The notes under the pieces: model-generated | The model's input: the letters and a program-made list of their open reading frames with translations, nothing else | Database searches by the model: none | Told to the model about the DNA's origin: nothing | NCBI GenBank assembly: GCA_947459415.1 | Contig: CANHDN010000007.1 | Span: forward strand, 1 to 40,420 | Origin: Bacteroidota bacterium | GTDB taxonomy: Bacteria; Bacteroidota; Bacteroidia; UKL13-3 | Reading direction: 5' to 3' | Length of the DNA stretch: 40,420 nucleotides | Program-made: the position numbers and the translations under genes | In this document: positions 8,791 to 17,486 of the stretch, in pieces | Layout of the letters: the number at the start of each line of letters is the position of its first letter | Position numbering within the stretch: position 1 is the stretch's first letter

Positions 8791-9120
8791 CTAATTATTT
8801 AATGCCCCTGCATTTAACCACTTGTCTAATTTTAAAATTTGATCTGAACTTAAAGTACCTCCCGATGGCATATCTTTCCTCACAATTACTCGGTCTCTAA
8901 ACTTACCGTTATCTATGATTACTTTTAATCCAGCATAGGAATTATACGCAGCATGACAAGCAGCGCACCTTGCAGAAACTAAGGGCTGAACAAAGGCTGA
9001 ATAAGTTGCTGCACTGGTATCACCTGAACCAAAATCATTTGGGTATAATAACTCTTCTTTATCTCTATAGCATGAGACTAAAAATGAAAGTACTAAAACA
9101 AATCCTACTATTTTTTTCAT
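8791..9120 (-). CDS. Monohaem c-type cytochrome lipoprotein
   Basis: 109 residues. FLVSC gives a lipoprotein cleavage site at Cys17. A single haem site CAACH lies at residues 52-56. The pattern YSAFVQPLVSARCAACH, then KDMPSGG with Met84 as a likely axial ligand, then LKLDKWLNAGA, matches the repeated domain of the 238-residue neighbour at 9619-10335, so the two are related. The protein should be a membrane-anchored electron carrier on the outer side of the inner membrane or in the outer membrane. Its ATG directly follows the stop codon of the upstream haem gene, and the barrel gene follows 4 bases later. Confidence 0.85.
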   Translation of the reverse strand: MKKIVGFVLVLSFLVSCYRDKEELLYPNDFGSGDTSAATYSAFVQPLVSARCAACHAAYNSYAGLKVIIDNGKFRDRVIVRKDMPSGGTLSSDQILKLDKWLNAGALNN

Positions 9121-9600
9121 TTATCTTAATTCTAATTTACTTGTACTAACTCCATGACAACTATTACAGCTACCACCGTTGTATGGGACAGGCATCACTT
9201 TAACTTGACCACCCAAGGTATATATGGCTGGATAACATCCACCCATAAAATTTATAATTTGATTGGTATAAAAATTTCCTTCATCATCTGTTTCCAAGCG
9301 TTTAATTATTTTACCACGCCTATTTGGCTGCTCCCATAACTCTATCACTGCATTTTTTTGAACATCATCATCCTTGCCAAAAATAGTTCCAGAAACGGTC
9401 CACCATCCACCTTCACGCACTGCTTCATGACCGTTTACATTATGACATGAACTACAATTTTCCCCCTCATTATGACTTTCATCTTCACCCCATTTGCTTT
9501 CTTTGGGATCTTTTTGCAGCTCCTCATAATGAGAACAGGCGCTAATGCTAATAAGCAACCAGGTAAAACTGAACAAAAGAATCAAGTCTAATCTTTTCAT
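9121..9600 (-). CDS. Dihaem lipoprotein with central beta domain
   Basis: 159 residues. SISAC places a lipid-modified Cys at residue 22. Two haem-binding sites are seen, CSSCH at 49-53 and CNSCH at 145-149. Between them lies a segment (WTVSGTIFGKDDD, AVIELWEQ, LETDDEGNFYT) that looks like a carboxypeptidase-regulatory/Ig-like beta domain. The haems therefore flank a beta sandwich. The N-terminal part is acidic (KWGEDESHNEGEN). It is the second of three haem lipoproteins in a row, 18 bases after the first and abutting the third. Electron transfer in the envelope is inferred from the haem sites; donor and acceptor are unknown. Confidence 0.82.
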   Translation of the reverse strand: MKRLDLILLFSFTWLLISISACSHYEELQKDPKESKWGEDESHNEGENCSSCHNVNGHEAVREGGWWTVSGTIFGKDDDVQKNAVIELWEQPNRRGKIIKRLETDDEGNFYTNQIINFMGGCYPAIYTLGGQVKVMPVPYNGGSCNSCHGVSTSKLELR

Positions 9601-9618
9601 ATAAGTAAGATTTCAAAA

Positions 9619-10335
9619 CTAGTTATTAGGGAAACCCATATTCACCCATTTCTGAATTTGTTTTATTTCACAAGCAGGCAATTTTGATCCCTGCGGCATT
9701 GCTTTGTAACCAGCGGCATGCGTGATACTACCCATTAACTTTCCATTTCCAGCAATTTGAGCCAATGATGTGTAATTATTCACAACAATTCCAGCACTTG
9801 GATTATTAGAACCATGACAGCCCACACAAAATGTATTCATGGTTTTGGAAATGATATTAGCGTACGAAACATTTACCGTATCACAATTTTGCTCATCGCA
9901 TACAAGGTTTTTAGCACCCTGGTTAATCCATTTAGAAATTAAAGAAATTTGCGCAGCATTGAGTTTTGGCCTTGGTGGAGGGGGCATTATTTTGTCTGGT
10001 TTGTCTTCTGTAATGGCATCAAATAAATCAGAGTTATTCAAATCAAAAGGCACAACGCTACCTGTTGACATCACTTTTTGATAGGAGTTCAATACAATTC
10101 CCTTAGATGCTGCTCCATCGTCATGACAAGCAGTCATGGCACAATTAGAATTTAAAATGGGGAGAATATCTCTTCCAAAATAAATCACGGTAGAATCGCA
10201 CGGCTGCTTATTATTTCCTTGCCCAGTGGTATCTGTATTTTTAGGATTAAAAACTTCGGTTGGCTTGTGTTGGCAGGAAGCAAGAATCAAGGCACTAAAC
10301 ACAATAAGCGCTAAAAATTTCTTCAAATTATCCAT
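9619..10335 (-). CDS. Tandem-domain haem lipoprotein with a CX4CH site
   Basis: 238 residues, lipobox LILASC with Cys21. Two similar cytochrome-like domains follow. Domain one has CAMTACH at 65-71, a CX4CH rather than CX2CH haem site, and Met117 in KIMPPPP as a possible axial ligand. Domain two has normal CVGCH at 170-174 and Met213 in KAMPQGS. Each ends in a similar helix (SLISKWINQGA, KQIQKWVNMGF). The pattern resembles the planctomycete-type cytochrome domains also common in Bacteroidota. It lies 34 bases after the mlaF-like gene, with no promoter found between, so it may be transcribed from the mlaE promoter. The two domains probably arose by duplication. Confidence 0.84.
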   Translation of the reverse strand: MDNLKKFLALIVFSALILASCQHKPTEVFNPKNTDTTGQGNNKQPCDSTVIYFGRDILPILNSNCAMTACHDDGAASKGIVLNSYQKVMSTGSVVPFDLNNSDLFDAITEDKPDKIMPPPPRPKLNAAQISLISKWINQGAKNLVCDEQNCDTVNVSYANIISKTMNTFCVGCHGSNNPSAGIVVNNYTSLAQIAGNGKLMGSITHAAGYKAMPQGSKLPACEIKQIQKWVNMGFPNN

Positions 10336-10369
10336 ACGCTAATAAAAAATGCAAGATAAGAAATTTTTA

Positions 10370-11098
10370 TTAAAACCTACTAGCTTTAATAAATTCTTGT
10401 AATTCAAAAACTCCTGAATCTTGTATTTCAGATTTATTTCCCTCCCACAAGCGCTTACCTTGATAAATAAACACAATGTGATCTCCCATATCAAATACAC
10501 TTTTGATATCATGAGAATTGATTACGGTGGTGATACCATATTCTTCTGTAATCTCTACAATTAATTCATCGATTACGCGAGAAGTGAGCGGATCTAATCC
10601 ACTATTGGGTTCATCACAAAAAAGATATTTGGGGTTCATGGCGATAGCCCGCGCAATTCCTACACGTTTTTTCATGCCACCACTAATATTAGATGGATAC
10701 AGTTGGTTTACGTTCTCGAGGTTTACTCGCTTTAAACAAAAATTTACCCGATCCATTAATTCACTTTTATTCATATTAGATAACATCCTTAATGGAAAAG
10801 CCACATTATCCTCAACACTTAAAGAATCAAACAATGCCCCACCTTGAAATAGCATGCCAATTTCTTGACGTAGCATTTTCTTGTTTTGATAATCTAGGCC
10901 ATAAAAGCTTCTTCCATCAAAATCTACTTTACCACTGTCTGGAGTAACCAAACCTACCATACATTTCATTAACACACTTTTTCCACCACCACTGGCACCA
11001 ATCACAAATGTGCACTTACCTTTGGCAAACACAGCACTTACATCTTTTAAAACCTCCCGACCATTAAAAGATTTACAAATACTACTTAATTCAATCAT
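10370..11098 (-). CDS. mlaF: MlaF-like ABC transporter ATP-binding protein
   Basis: 242 residues with a full ABC ATPase set: Walker A GASGGGKS (34-41), signature ISGGMKKR (138-145), Walker B YLFCDEP (158-164) and a switch histidine in VINSHDI. The SGGMKKRVGIAR form of the signature is typical of Mla/Ttg2 phospholipid-transport ATPases. The start overlaps the stop of the MlaE-like permease gene by one base (TAATG), so translation is probably coupled. The pair should move lipids between membranes. An MlaD (MCE) gene, expected next to them, is missing here; haem lipoprotein genes follow instead. Confidence 0.9.
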   Translation of the reverse strand: MIELSSICKSFNGREVLKDVSAVFAKGKCTFVIGASGGGKSVLMKCMVGLVTPDSGKVDFDGRSFYGLDYQNKKMLRQEIGMLFQGGALFDSLSVEDNVAFPLRMLSNMNKSELMDRVNFCLKRVNLENVNQLYPSNISGGMKKRVGIARAIAMNPKYLFCDEPNSGLDPLTSRVIDELIVEITEEYGITTVINSHDIKSVFDMGDHIVFIYQGKRLWEGNKSEIQDSGVFELQEFIKASRF

Positions 11099-11838
11099 TA
11101 ATACAACATCAATTGAGTTAAAATATAATCAAAGAATATGATGGCAATGCAACTTTGTACCACAGCCATTGTACTGGCGGAACCAACCTCTAATGCGCCA
11201 CCTTCCGTAATATAGCCATTATAGGAAGAAATGGTTGCAATTAAAAAAGATGAAAAGAAAGCCTTGGTTAAGGAATGGGTAACAAAAAAACCATTAAAAT
11301 CCATTCTTAGGCCCTGTATATAAATATCAACAGTTACCATTTCAGAAAAAAAACAAGAAATAGCACCCCCAACATTAGACAAAAACATACTACAAATAAC
11401 CAAAGCTGGAATGGCAAAAATTGCAGCCAAAATTTTAGGTAAAGCCACATAGCTTGCTGCGTTAATTCCCATAATTTCTAGCGCATCAATTTGCTCACTT
11501 ACCTTCATAGTGCCAATTTCTGATGCAATGTTTGAACCAATTTTACCTGCCATTACTAAGGCAACAATGGTTGGTGAAAATTCTAAAATATTTGCATCGC
11601 GTACTATCCTTCCCAAAATAGTCATGGGAACCAAACTACCTTGCAATTGACTCCCAAACTGAATAACAGTTACCGCACCAATAAACAGCGAAATAATGGC
11701 AACGATTCCAAAAGAATCATTTCCCATTTTGTAAACCTCATTAAAAAAGGCTCGCCAAAACATACGCCATTTATCTGGCTTCCTAAAACAAGCAGCTAAG
11801 AATAATAAATAGCTCCCTAAACGTGATAAAAACTTCAT
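11098..11838 (-). CDS. mlaE: MlaE-like ABC transporter permease
   Basis: 246 residues with about five hydrophobic segments. IISLFIGAVTVIQFGSQL, ALVMAGKIGSNIASEIGTMKVSEQIDALEIMGI and LPKILAAIFAIPAL are hallmark MlaE/Ttg2B stretches, including the conserved coupling region EIGTMKVSEQIDAL. It works in the inner membrane with the downstream ATPase in retrograde or anterograde phospholipid transport. It is the first gene of a minus-strand run and has a promoter candidate 37 bases upstream. Length is normal for the family (about 245-260). Confidence 0.9.
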   Translation of the reverse strand: MKFLSRLGSYLLFLAACFRKPDKWRMFWRAFFNEVYKMGNDSFGIVAIISLFIGAVTVIQFGSQLQGSLVPMTILGRIVRDANILEFSPTIVALVMAGKIGSNIASEIGTMKVSEQIDALEIMGINAASYVALPKILAAIFAIPALVICSMFLSNVGGAISCFFSEMVTVDIYIQGLRMDFNGFFVTHSLTKAFFSSFLIATISSYNGYITEGGALEVGSASTMAVVQSCIAIIFFDYILTQLMLY

Positions 11839-11874
11839 GTTTTTTTCTTCAACGAGTGACTATAATTTTGGATG

Positions 11875-11905
11875 TAAAGATACAGATTTAGCCCAATTCT
11901 ACAAG
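11875..11905 (-). promoter_or_regulatory. Promoter candidate for mlaE
   Basis: Read on the minus strand, CTTG (11905-11902), a 19-base spacer and TATCTTTA (11882-11875). Each element has one mismatch from TTTG / TAnnTTTG. Start of transcription would be near 11868, about 30 bases before the ATG. Confidence 0.45.
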
Positions 11906-11983
11906 GAAGCATGCAAAGCAGAATAAAAAATAGGGTATTCTAAACAAATTAAATATTTTTACAGACATTAATAATTAGCTTAC

Positions 11984-12694
11984 ATGAATCCAAGCATCTT
12001 AGTAAGTGGCTGCACCAAAGGCATTGGTTTAGCCATTGTAAATATTTTCTCTGCCAATGGTTTTAATGTTGCAGGATGTGCAAGAAATAGCTCAGAACTT
12101 AAATTATTGCATACTAATTTAACTCAAAGCTATCCCAATCAAGCATTCTTTTTTGAATCTTGTGATGTTAGTAATACCGCATCCCTTAAACAATTTGCAC
12201 AAAAAGCCATTCACACTTTTAAATCCATTGAGGTACTGGTTAATAATGCAGGTGTTTTTATGCCTGGAACCATTATAGATGAACCAGAGAATGCGCTTGA
12301 AATACAATTCCAAACCAATGTTGCTAGTGCTTATTATTTATGCCAAATAATTGGAAAAAATATGCTAGAGGCGGGCCGGGGACATATCTTTAATATCTGC
12401 TCTACCGCAAGCATTACCGCATATACCAATGGAGGATCCTACTGCATAAGTAAATATGCCATGCTCGGACTAAATCAAGTCCTTCGACAAGAATTAAAGG
12501 ACAAAAACATTAAAGTTACTGCATTGCTTCCTGGTGCAACGCTAACAGATAGTTGGCAAGGCACAGAATTGCCAGATGAAAGATTTATTCCAGCAAATGA
12601 CATTGCAAAACTCGTATATCATGCATATACCCTATCACCACAAACCAATGTAGAAGAAATTTTGGTTAGGCCCATCAAAGGTGATATTGGATAA
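11984..12694 (+). CDS. Short-chain dehydrogenase/reductase
   Basis: 236 residues in the classical SDR fold. The nucleotide-binding motif is SGCTKGIG at residues 8-15, NNAG is at 87-90, the catalytic Ser region is NICSTAS near 140, and the catalytic pair is Y153 and K157 in YCISK. The end VEEILVRPIKGDIG resembles 3-ketoacyl reductase-like SDRs in Bacteroidota. It should reduce a carbonyl or oxidise an alcohol with NAD(P)H; the substrate cannot be told. It diverges from mlaE across 145 bases and is followed by ispG on the same strand after 90 bases. Confidence 0.88.
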   Translation: MNPSILVSGCTKGIGLAIVNIFSANGFNVAGCARNSSELKLLHTNLTQSYPNQAFFFESCDVSNTASLKQFAQKAIHTFKSIEVLVNNAGVFMPGTIIDEPENALEIQFQTNVASAYYLCQIIGKNMLEAGRGHIFNICSTASITAYTNGGSYCISKYAMLGLNQVLRQELKDKNIKVTALLPGATLTDSWQGTELPDERFIPANDIAKLVYHAYTLSPQTNVEEILVRPIKGDIG

Positions 12695-12784
12695 ACATAG
12701 AATAATAAAATTGCATTACCTTCGCATACCAACGTATTAAAGACTTTAAAGAACTTTTTTCACCCTTTTCTGTTTCTATCTAAC

Positions 12785-14743
12785 ATGAGCAAACAAGCAC
12801 TATTTGTAGCTAATTTAAACAGTTATACACGTCGCATTACCAGAACGGTAAACATCGGAGATTTACAAATGGGAAGTAATTTCCCAATCCGCATTCAAAG
12901 TATGACCACTACCGACACCATGAATACTCAGGCATCGGTAGAACAAATTATAAGAATGGTAGATGCCGGATGTGAATTGGTGCGTTTAACAGCACCCAGC
13001 ATCAATGAAGCAGAAAATCTGGCCAATATTAAAGCTGAACTCAAAAAAAGAAACAAATATGTGCCGCTTGTTGCAGATATTCACTTTACTCCAAACGCAG
13101 CTGAAATGGCGGCTAGAATTGTAGAGAAAGTTAGAATTAACCCGGGCAATTATGCAGATAAAAAGAAATTTCAAGTTTTAGAATATACAGATGCTGACTA
13201 CGAAGCCGAACTGAGTAGAATTAGAGAAAAATTTGTACCCCTTCTTAAAATCTGTAAAGAATATGGAACTGCGCTAAGAATTGGAACCAATCATGGTAGC
13301 TTAAGTGATAGAATTTTAAGTAGATATGGTGACACACCGCTAGGAATGGTAGAAAGCGCCATGGAATTTTTACGCATAGCAGAAGAAGAAAATTTTTATA
13401 ATATTGTATTGTCCATGAAGGCAAGTAACCCCCAAGTAATGGTTCAAGCCTATCGATTATTGGTTCAAACCATGAACCAAAATAACATGCAATATCCGCT
13501 ACATTTGGGGGTTACTGAGGCAGGAGATGGAGATGATGGAAGAATAAAATCAGCATTAGGGATTGGAGCACTATTAGAAGATGGATTAGGCGATACTATT
13601 CGGGTTTCTCTTACGGAAGATCCAGAATTTGAAGTACCAGTAGCCAAGCAACTAGCCGCACGTTATGAAAACAGAGAGGAACTTCAATTGTCAAAAACAA
13701 GTACATGGCTCTCAGAAAATGCATCTATATTTTATCAGTACCAAAAAAGAAGCACCCAAGCTGTGCAGAATTTTGGAGCTAATCAAGTACCAAGGGTTAT
13801 AGCTAATTTTGAAGACAAAAATATTCAGCCTTCAGATTTAGTCCAAATTGGATATACATTTAATGAGGCCCTAGACAAATGGAGTATGTCTGAATTGGGT
13901 GCTGATTATATTTACTTGGGTAAAACAACAGCATCATTTATGTTACCAATTGGGCTTAAAGCTATTTATAAACCCGAAATTTGGCAGATCATACCAGACA
14001 AAACGAATGCCTTCCCATTGTTTAATGCCAGTGAATTTTTAGCTACACAAGTTTTATCGAAGAGTTTAAATTTTGTTCATGTAAGCACCACAGATTGTCT
14101 GAACCAATTGGTGATTGAGAAACTAAAAAACACTCAAAATGCCGTTATTATTTTGAGCTCAAATCAGGCAAGTGTGTTGCCAGACCTAAGAAATACCTTG
14201 GGCTTGTTCATGGAAAATGAGATAAAAAATCCTGTAGTTTTTGGTTTATCTTATGAAGAAAAATTGGTTCAGGCCGACCCTATAAATTTACACATGTTAT
14301 ATGCCAGTACTGATGCTGGAAGCTTGTTAATTGATGGATTTGGTGACGGCATTTTCTATATTAACAGCGAGGTGAGTGCTAAACGATTAAACGATATTTC
14401 TTTTGGTATTTTACAGGCGGCCAGAACGCGTATTAGTAAAACAGAATATATAAGTTGCCCTAGTTGCGGCCGAACCCTCTTCGATTTGCAAGAAACAACA
14501 GCCATGATTCGCAAGCGCACAGACCATCTAAAAGGCGTAAAAATTGCCATTATGGGTTGTATTGTAAATGGTCCGGGCGAAATGGCAGATGCAGATTATG
14601 GCTATGTGGGGTCTGGGCCTGGAAAAATAACTTTATACAAAGGCAAAGAAGTGATGAAAAAATCTATTGCATCAGAGCATGCTGTAGACGAACTCATTCA
14701 ACTCATTAAAGAAGATGGGAATTGGGTTGAATCAGAGGCTTAA
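12785..14743 (+). CDS. ispG: (E)-4-hydroxy-3-methylbut-2-enyl-diphosphate synthase, long form
   Basis: 652 residues, much longer than the ~370-residue E. coli enzyme. The N-terminal TIM-barrel part is clear (IRIQSMTTTDTMNTQ, VRLTAPSINEAENL, LVADIHFTP, RIGTNHGSLSDRI, GVTEAGDG). An insertion of roughly 250 residues follows, as in plant and Bacteroidota/Chlamydia enzymes. The C-terminal iron-sulfur domain has C558-P-S-C561, C592 in GCIVNGPGE and E599 as the likely 4Fe-4S ligands. It makes HMBPP in the MEP isoprenoid pathway. TACCTTCG at 12717-12724 is a possible -7 element, without a good -33. The pathway implies that the organism does not rely on mevalonate. Confidence 0.97.
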   Translation: MSKQALFVANLNSYTRRITRTVNIGDLQMGSNFPIRIQSMTTTDTMNTQASVEQIIRMVDAGCELVRLTAPSINEAENLANIKAELKKRNKYVPLVADIHFTPNAAEMAARIVEKVRINPGNYADKKKFQVLEYTDADYEAELSRIREKFVPLLKICKEYGTALRIGTNHGSLSDRILSRYGDTPLGMVESAMEFLRIAEEENFYNIVLSMKASNPQVMVQAYRLLVQTMNQNNMQYPLHLGVTEAGDGDDGRIKSALGIGALLEDGLGDTIRVSLTEDPEFEVPVAKQLAARYENREELQLSKTSTWLSENASIFYQYQKRSTQAVQNFGANQVPRVIANFEDKNIQPSDLVQIGYTFNEALDKWSMSELGADYIYLGKTTASFMLPIGLKAIYKPEIWQIIPDKTNAFPLFNASEFLATQVLSKSLNFVHVSTTDCLNQLVIEKLKNTQNAVIILSSNQASVLPDLRNTLGLFMENEIKNPVVFGLSYEEKLVQADPINLHMLYASTDAGSLLIDGFGDGIFYINSEVSAKRLNDISFGILQAARTRISKTEYISCPSCGRTLFDLQETTAMIRKRTDHLKGVKIAIMGCIVNGPGEMADADYGYVGSGPGKITLYKGKEVMKKSIASEHAVDELIQLIKEDGNWVESEA

Positions 14744-14773
14744 TAAAACCTCATGATCATATTTGGTGACTAA

Positions 14774-14805
14774 CTTGCAAAAGCAGATTAATTATTATAC
14801 ATTCG
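14774..14805 (+). promoter_or_regulatory. Promoter candidate for the T9SS gene at 14829
   Basis: CTTG at 14774-14777, a 20-base spacer, and TACATTCG at 14798-14805. Both elements are one base away from the Bacteroidota consensus and the spacing is ideal. Transcription would start near 14811, about 18 bases before the ATG. Confidence 0.5.
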
Positions 14806-14828
14806 AAATCTTAAAAATCTAATCAAAA

Positions 14829-16223
14829 ATGAAAAAAGTGTTACTTACAGCCCTTGCTGCCCTATCTATTGGATCAGCTGCAATGGCACAAAAAATTGAC
14901 GGCAGTGGCGAATTTCAATACCATGCTGAAGGAGTAAAAGTTAATCCGTTCAAAACTCATAAGCCAATGAAAAAAGGTGGTGAACCTGTTTCTGCTTGGT
15001 ATGATGTGATTGAAATGATGGAGAAAAGTTCTGCAGGTGCTGGATTAAGAAGATATGTAGATTTTTTAATTCACGACTCATTAAATAAGTTTGTTGAAGA
15101 TGATGGAGCAGTAAGATATGGCGGTACAGTGAGTGTTGGACATATTTTTGACCCTAAAGATGATTTAATCCAAAATACATTAGCACCAGAAAACCAATTA
15201 TCTAGATTTAATAGTTATAAATTGGACAGCGTTGCTTTTTCTTATTTGTATGTTAGAAATGTAGATTCGATTGGAGATGGAATGGGTGGAAAAATGCCGG
15301 TAGTTGATACCTTGTTTGTTGCTTATTGGAGAGGTGCTCAAATCGGAAATCGTGCTTTTCAAGATGGTACCAGATACTCTCTACCAAATGCACAAACTGC
15401 ACATTGGAATTCAAGCAACAGAATGCCTGCAGGATTCATAGACATGGATACTTTCTTATTGTCTTCAGGAGCTAATGGCATGTTTGATACCACCCGTGTA
15501 AGCAATAATAATGGCGGTTTTGAAAACGGTTGGTTTAGCAAAATCTCATCTATCAAAGCACCAGAAGGTATAAATGTAAATGCAAATTCTACTGGTACTA
15601 ATGTAAATATTTTAACTGGCTTTACTTTCACTTTCAAATCAGGCATACCTGCTATTATTGGCACAGATACTGCTGTATTTTGTTACCAGTTAAATCCAGC
15701 TAATGCACCTGCAGGCATGAGAAGAACCAACTATTTTGGTTATGGCTTATACCTTAACGAAGGCGCTATTGGTTGGGAAAATACTAAATTTAATAACACG
15801 CCACTTTTAGGCCTTAAGCCTTATGCTTATGCTACAATAAACGGATGGAATGGTTATGTTGCAGGTCAAGCTTTCACCAATGAAAGATTTGTGACAAGTT
15901 ACTTCCACTTAAGCGTAGATACTAGCAATGGTAAACCAGGTGTTGGTTTAAATGATATGGAAACAGTTAAAATCAACTCTGTATTCCCTAATCCTGCTAC
16001 ATCAAAAGTAACTGTAAATTTAGACTTATTAACTGCTTCAGATGTTAATGTTTCATTAACTAACTTAATGGGTCAAGAAGTAGCTAACTTAACATTTGCA
16101 AATACTCCTGCAGGAGCTTTTGAATTACCAATGAACACTTCAAACGTGAATGCTGGTGTTTATATGATTAACATCAAAGCTGGCAATTATACAGCTAGCC
16201 AAAAATTAGTTATAACCAAATAA
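14829..16223 (+). CDS. Secreted protein with T9SS type A sorting domain
   Basis: 464 residues. The signal peptide ends in SAAMAQ near residue 20. The middle (residues ~50-370) has no domain I recognise; it is rich in Asn, Gly and aromatic residues, suggesting beta structure. Residues ~379-464 form a type IX sorting domain with VFPNPATSK, LTNLMGQEV, GVYMINIKAG and a final KLVITK. The protein should cross the outer membrane through the T9SS and be anchored or released. It converges on another T9SS cargo gene (16306-17400), and the two share a terminator. A promoter with correct spacing lies upstream. Confidence 0.86.
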   Translation: MKKVLLTALAALSIGSAAMAQKIDGSGEFQYHAEGVKVNPFKTHKPMKKGGEPVSAWYDVIEMMEKSSAGAGLRRYVDFLIHDSLNKFVEDDGAVRYGGTVSVGHIFDPKDDLIQNTLAPENQLSRFNSYKLDSVAFSYLYVRNVDSIGDGMGGKMPVVDTLFVAYWRGAQIGNRAFQDGTRYSLPNAQTAHWNSSNRMPAGFIDMDTFLLSSGANGMFDTTRVSNNNGGFENGWFSKISSIKAPEGINVNANSTGTNVNILTGFTFTFKSGIPAIIGTDTAVFCYQLNPANAPAGMRRTNYFGYGLYLNEGAIGWENTKFNNTPLLGLKPYAYATINGWNGYVAGQAFTNERFVTSYFHLSVDTSNGKPGVGLNDMETVKINSVFPNPATSKVTVNLDLLTASDVNVSLTNLMGQEVANLTFANTPAGAFELPMNTSNVNAGVYMINIKAGNYTASQKLVITK

Positions 16224-16240
16224 TAGGTTCTAATAATATT

Positions 16241-16285
16241 CCATAAAAAAACCCGAGTTGCATGGCAGCTCGGGTTTTTTTATGG
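16241..16285. terminator. Bidirectional terminator between two convergent T9SS cargo genes
   Basis: A perfect 17-bp inverted repeat: 16241-16257 (CCATAAAAAAACCCGAG) and 16269-16285 (its complement), with an 11-base loop. The GC core ACCCGAG/CTCGGGT is flanked by A7 and T7, so it works on either strand. Confidence 0.93.
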
Positions 16286-16305
16286 AGTTTAAACATTTAC
16301 TTAAA

Positions 16306-17400
16306 CTAGTTTTCTACAACAAATCTTTTACTTGTTTTTATATCACCTTGAACTAACTGAATAAAATAAACTCCTGGTTTAATTCCGTTCAGATTTAAAG
16401 GGATTGAATTATAGCCCGCGTTAAGGCTTACATTTTCTTGCACCAACACTTCATTTCCTAACACATCTAACATACTCAAAGTAGCTGGAGTACGATAAAT
16501 TGTATTCAATTCTATATGGGTATTTTCTTTAGCTGGATTAGGATATACATTCATGCTAATCGCGCTGGATACTTGATTTAATCCACTGCTTAAACCTCTG
16601 CTGCTTGCTAAAACATATTCAATATCTGTTACCAAACCAGTTGTATCTGTATTAGCAATTAATAATGGGTGTCCACCATTTGCAGACAACCAAGCGTATG
16701 AGTTAATATTTTCATTCGCATCTCCAAATCCAGGAAGACTGCTATAAGTTCCTGTAATGGTATTTCTAACCATAAATTTAACCCGCACATTGGTGTTAGA
16801 CAATTGTCTGATTACATCAAATTCACCAGCATCCAATTTCAATTTACCATACGCATCTACCTCCGAGGTAACCTTGAAGGTGTAGGTAATTCTAAGCGAA
16901 TCTACAAATGGTAATTCTAAACCAAAATCTGAAGCCAATAGGGTTAAAAAATTCACTGTTGAGTCTGTAAACTTAGTACCCATGGTAGATGGAAACTGAA
17001 ACAATTTAAATGCACCTCCTGCGCCTGATGTTGGGCCAGCCTCTAAAATAACGCGTAAAGCCGTATTACTAATATTGTAGTAAGTTGGCATTTCTTCCAT
17101 TGTAAATGGGTCTTTTTCATAGCTAACCAAATTACAGCCTGCTGGAGCACCAGGGTAAGTAAACCCATCTGCATAAAAAGTAGTATCTTTTGAATGACGA
17201 TCTGCCCAACCTGATAGATCCCAACGTTTATTTTGTCCAGCTAATTTTAATGCTGAGCTAGTACTTTCATCTATGGTGGTATCGTTTGCTATTAGAAACC
17301 AATCTCCAGGCACCGCATAGGAAGATTTTTCAACGGTAATTTGTGCAAATGCAGTTAATCCACCCAGGATTAATGCTGCTGATAGTAATTGTTTTTTCAT
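16306..17400 (-). CDS. Secreted protein with T9SS type A sorting domain
   Basis: 364 residues. Signal peptide MKKQLLSAALILGGLTAFAQ. Residues ~21-275 carry no named domain that I recognise; WDLSGWADRHSKDTTFYADGF and similar stretches recur in uncharacterised Bacteroidota secreted proteins. Residues ~280-364 form the sorting domain: MNVYPNPAKENTHIEL, LDVLGNEVLV, IKPGVYFIQL, KRFVVEN. Its partner across the shared terminator is also a T9SS cargo, but the two bodies do not look alike. The 86 bases upstream separate it from the GIN-domain gene and show no clear promoter. Confidence 0.85.
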   Translation of the reverse strand: MKKQLLSAALILGGLTAFAQITVEKSSYAVPGDWFLIANDTTIDESTSSALKLAGQNKRWDLSGWADRHSKDTTFYADGFTYPGAPAGCNLVSYEKDPFTMEEMPTYYNISNTALRVILEAGPTSGAGGAFKLFQFPSTMGTKFTDSTVNFLTLLASDFGLELPFVDSLRITYTFKVTSEVDAYGKLKLDAGEFDVIRQLSNTNVRVKFMVRNTITGTYSSLPGFGDANENINSYAWLSANGGHPLLIANTDTTGLVTDIEYVLASSRGLSSGLNQVSSAISMNVYPNPAKENTHIELNTIYRTPATLSMLDVLGNEVLVQENVSLNAGYNSIPLNLNGIKPGVYFIQLVQGDIKTSKRFVVEN

Positions 17401-17486
17401 ATTGTTTGTAGTTTCTAATTTGAATCAAATTTCAAGCCAAATTCTTACAGCTGCTATGCTTACAAAAAGAAAATGAGTAAACATTT

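Noticed and set aside
17401-17486. Promoter for the T9SS gene at 16306-17400
   Set aside because: Several TTTG/CAAA strings occur but none has the right spacing to a TAnnTTTG-like element.
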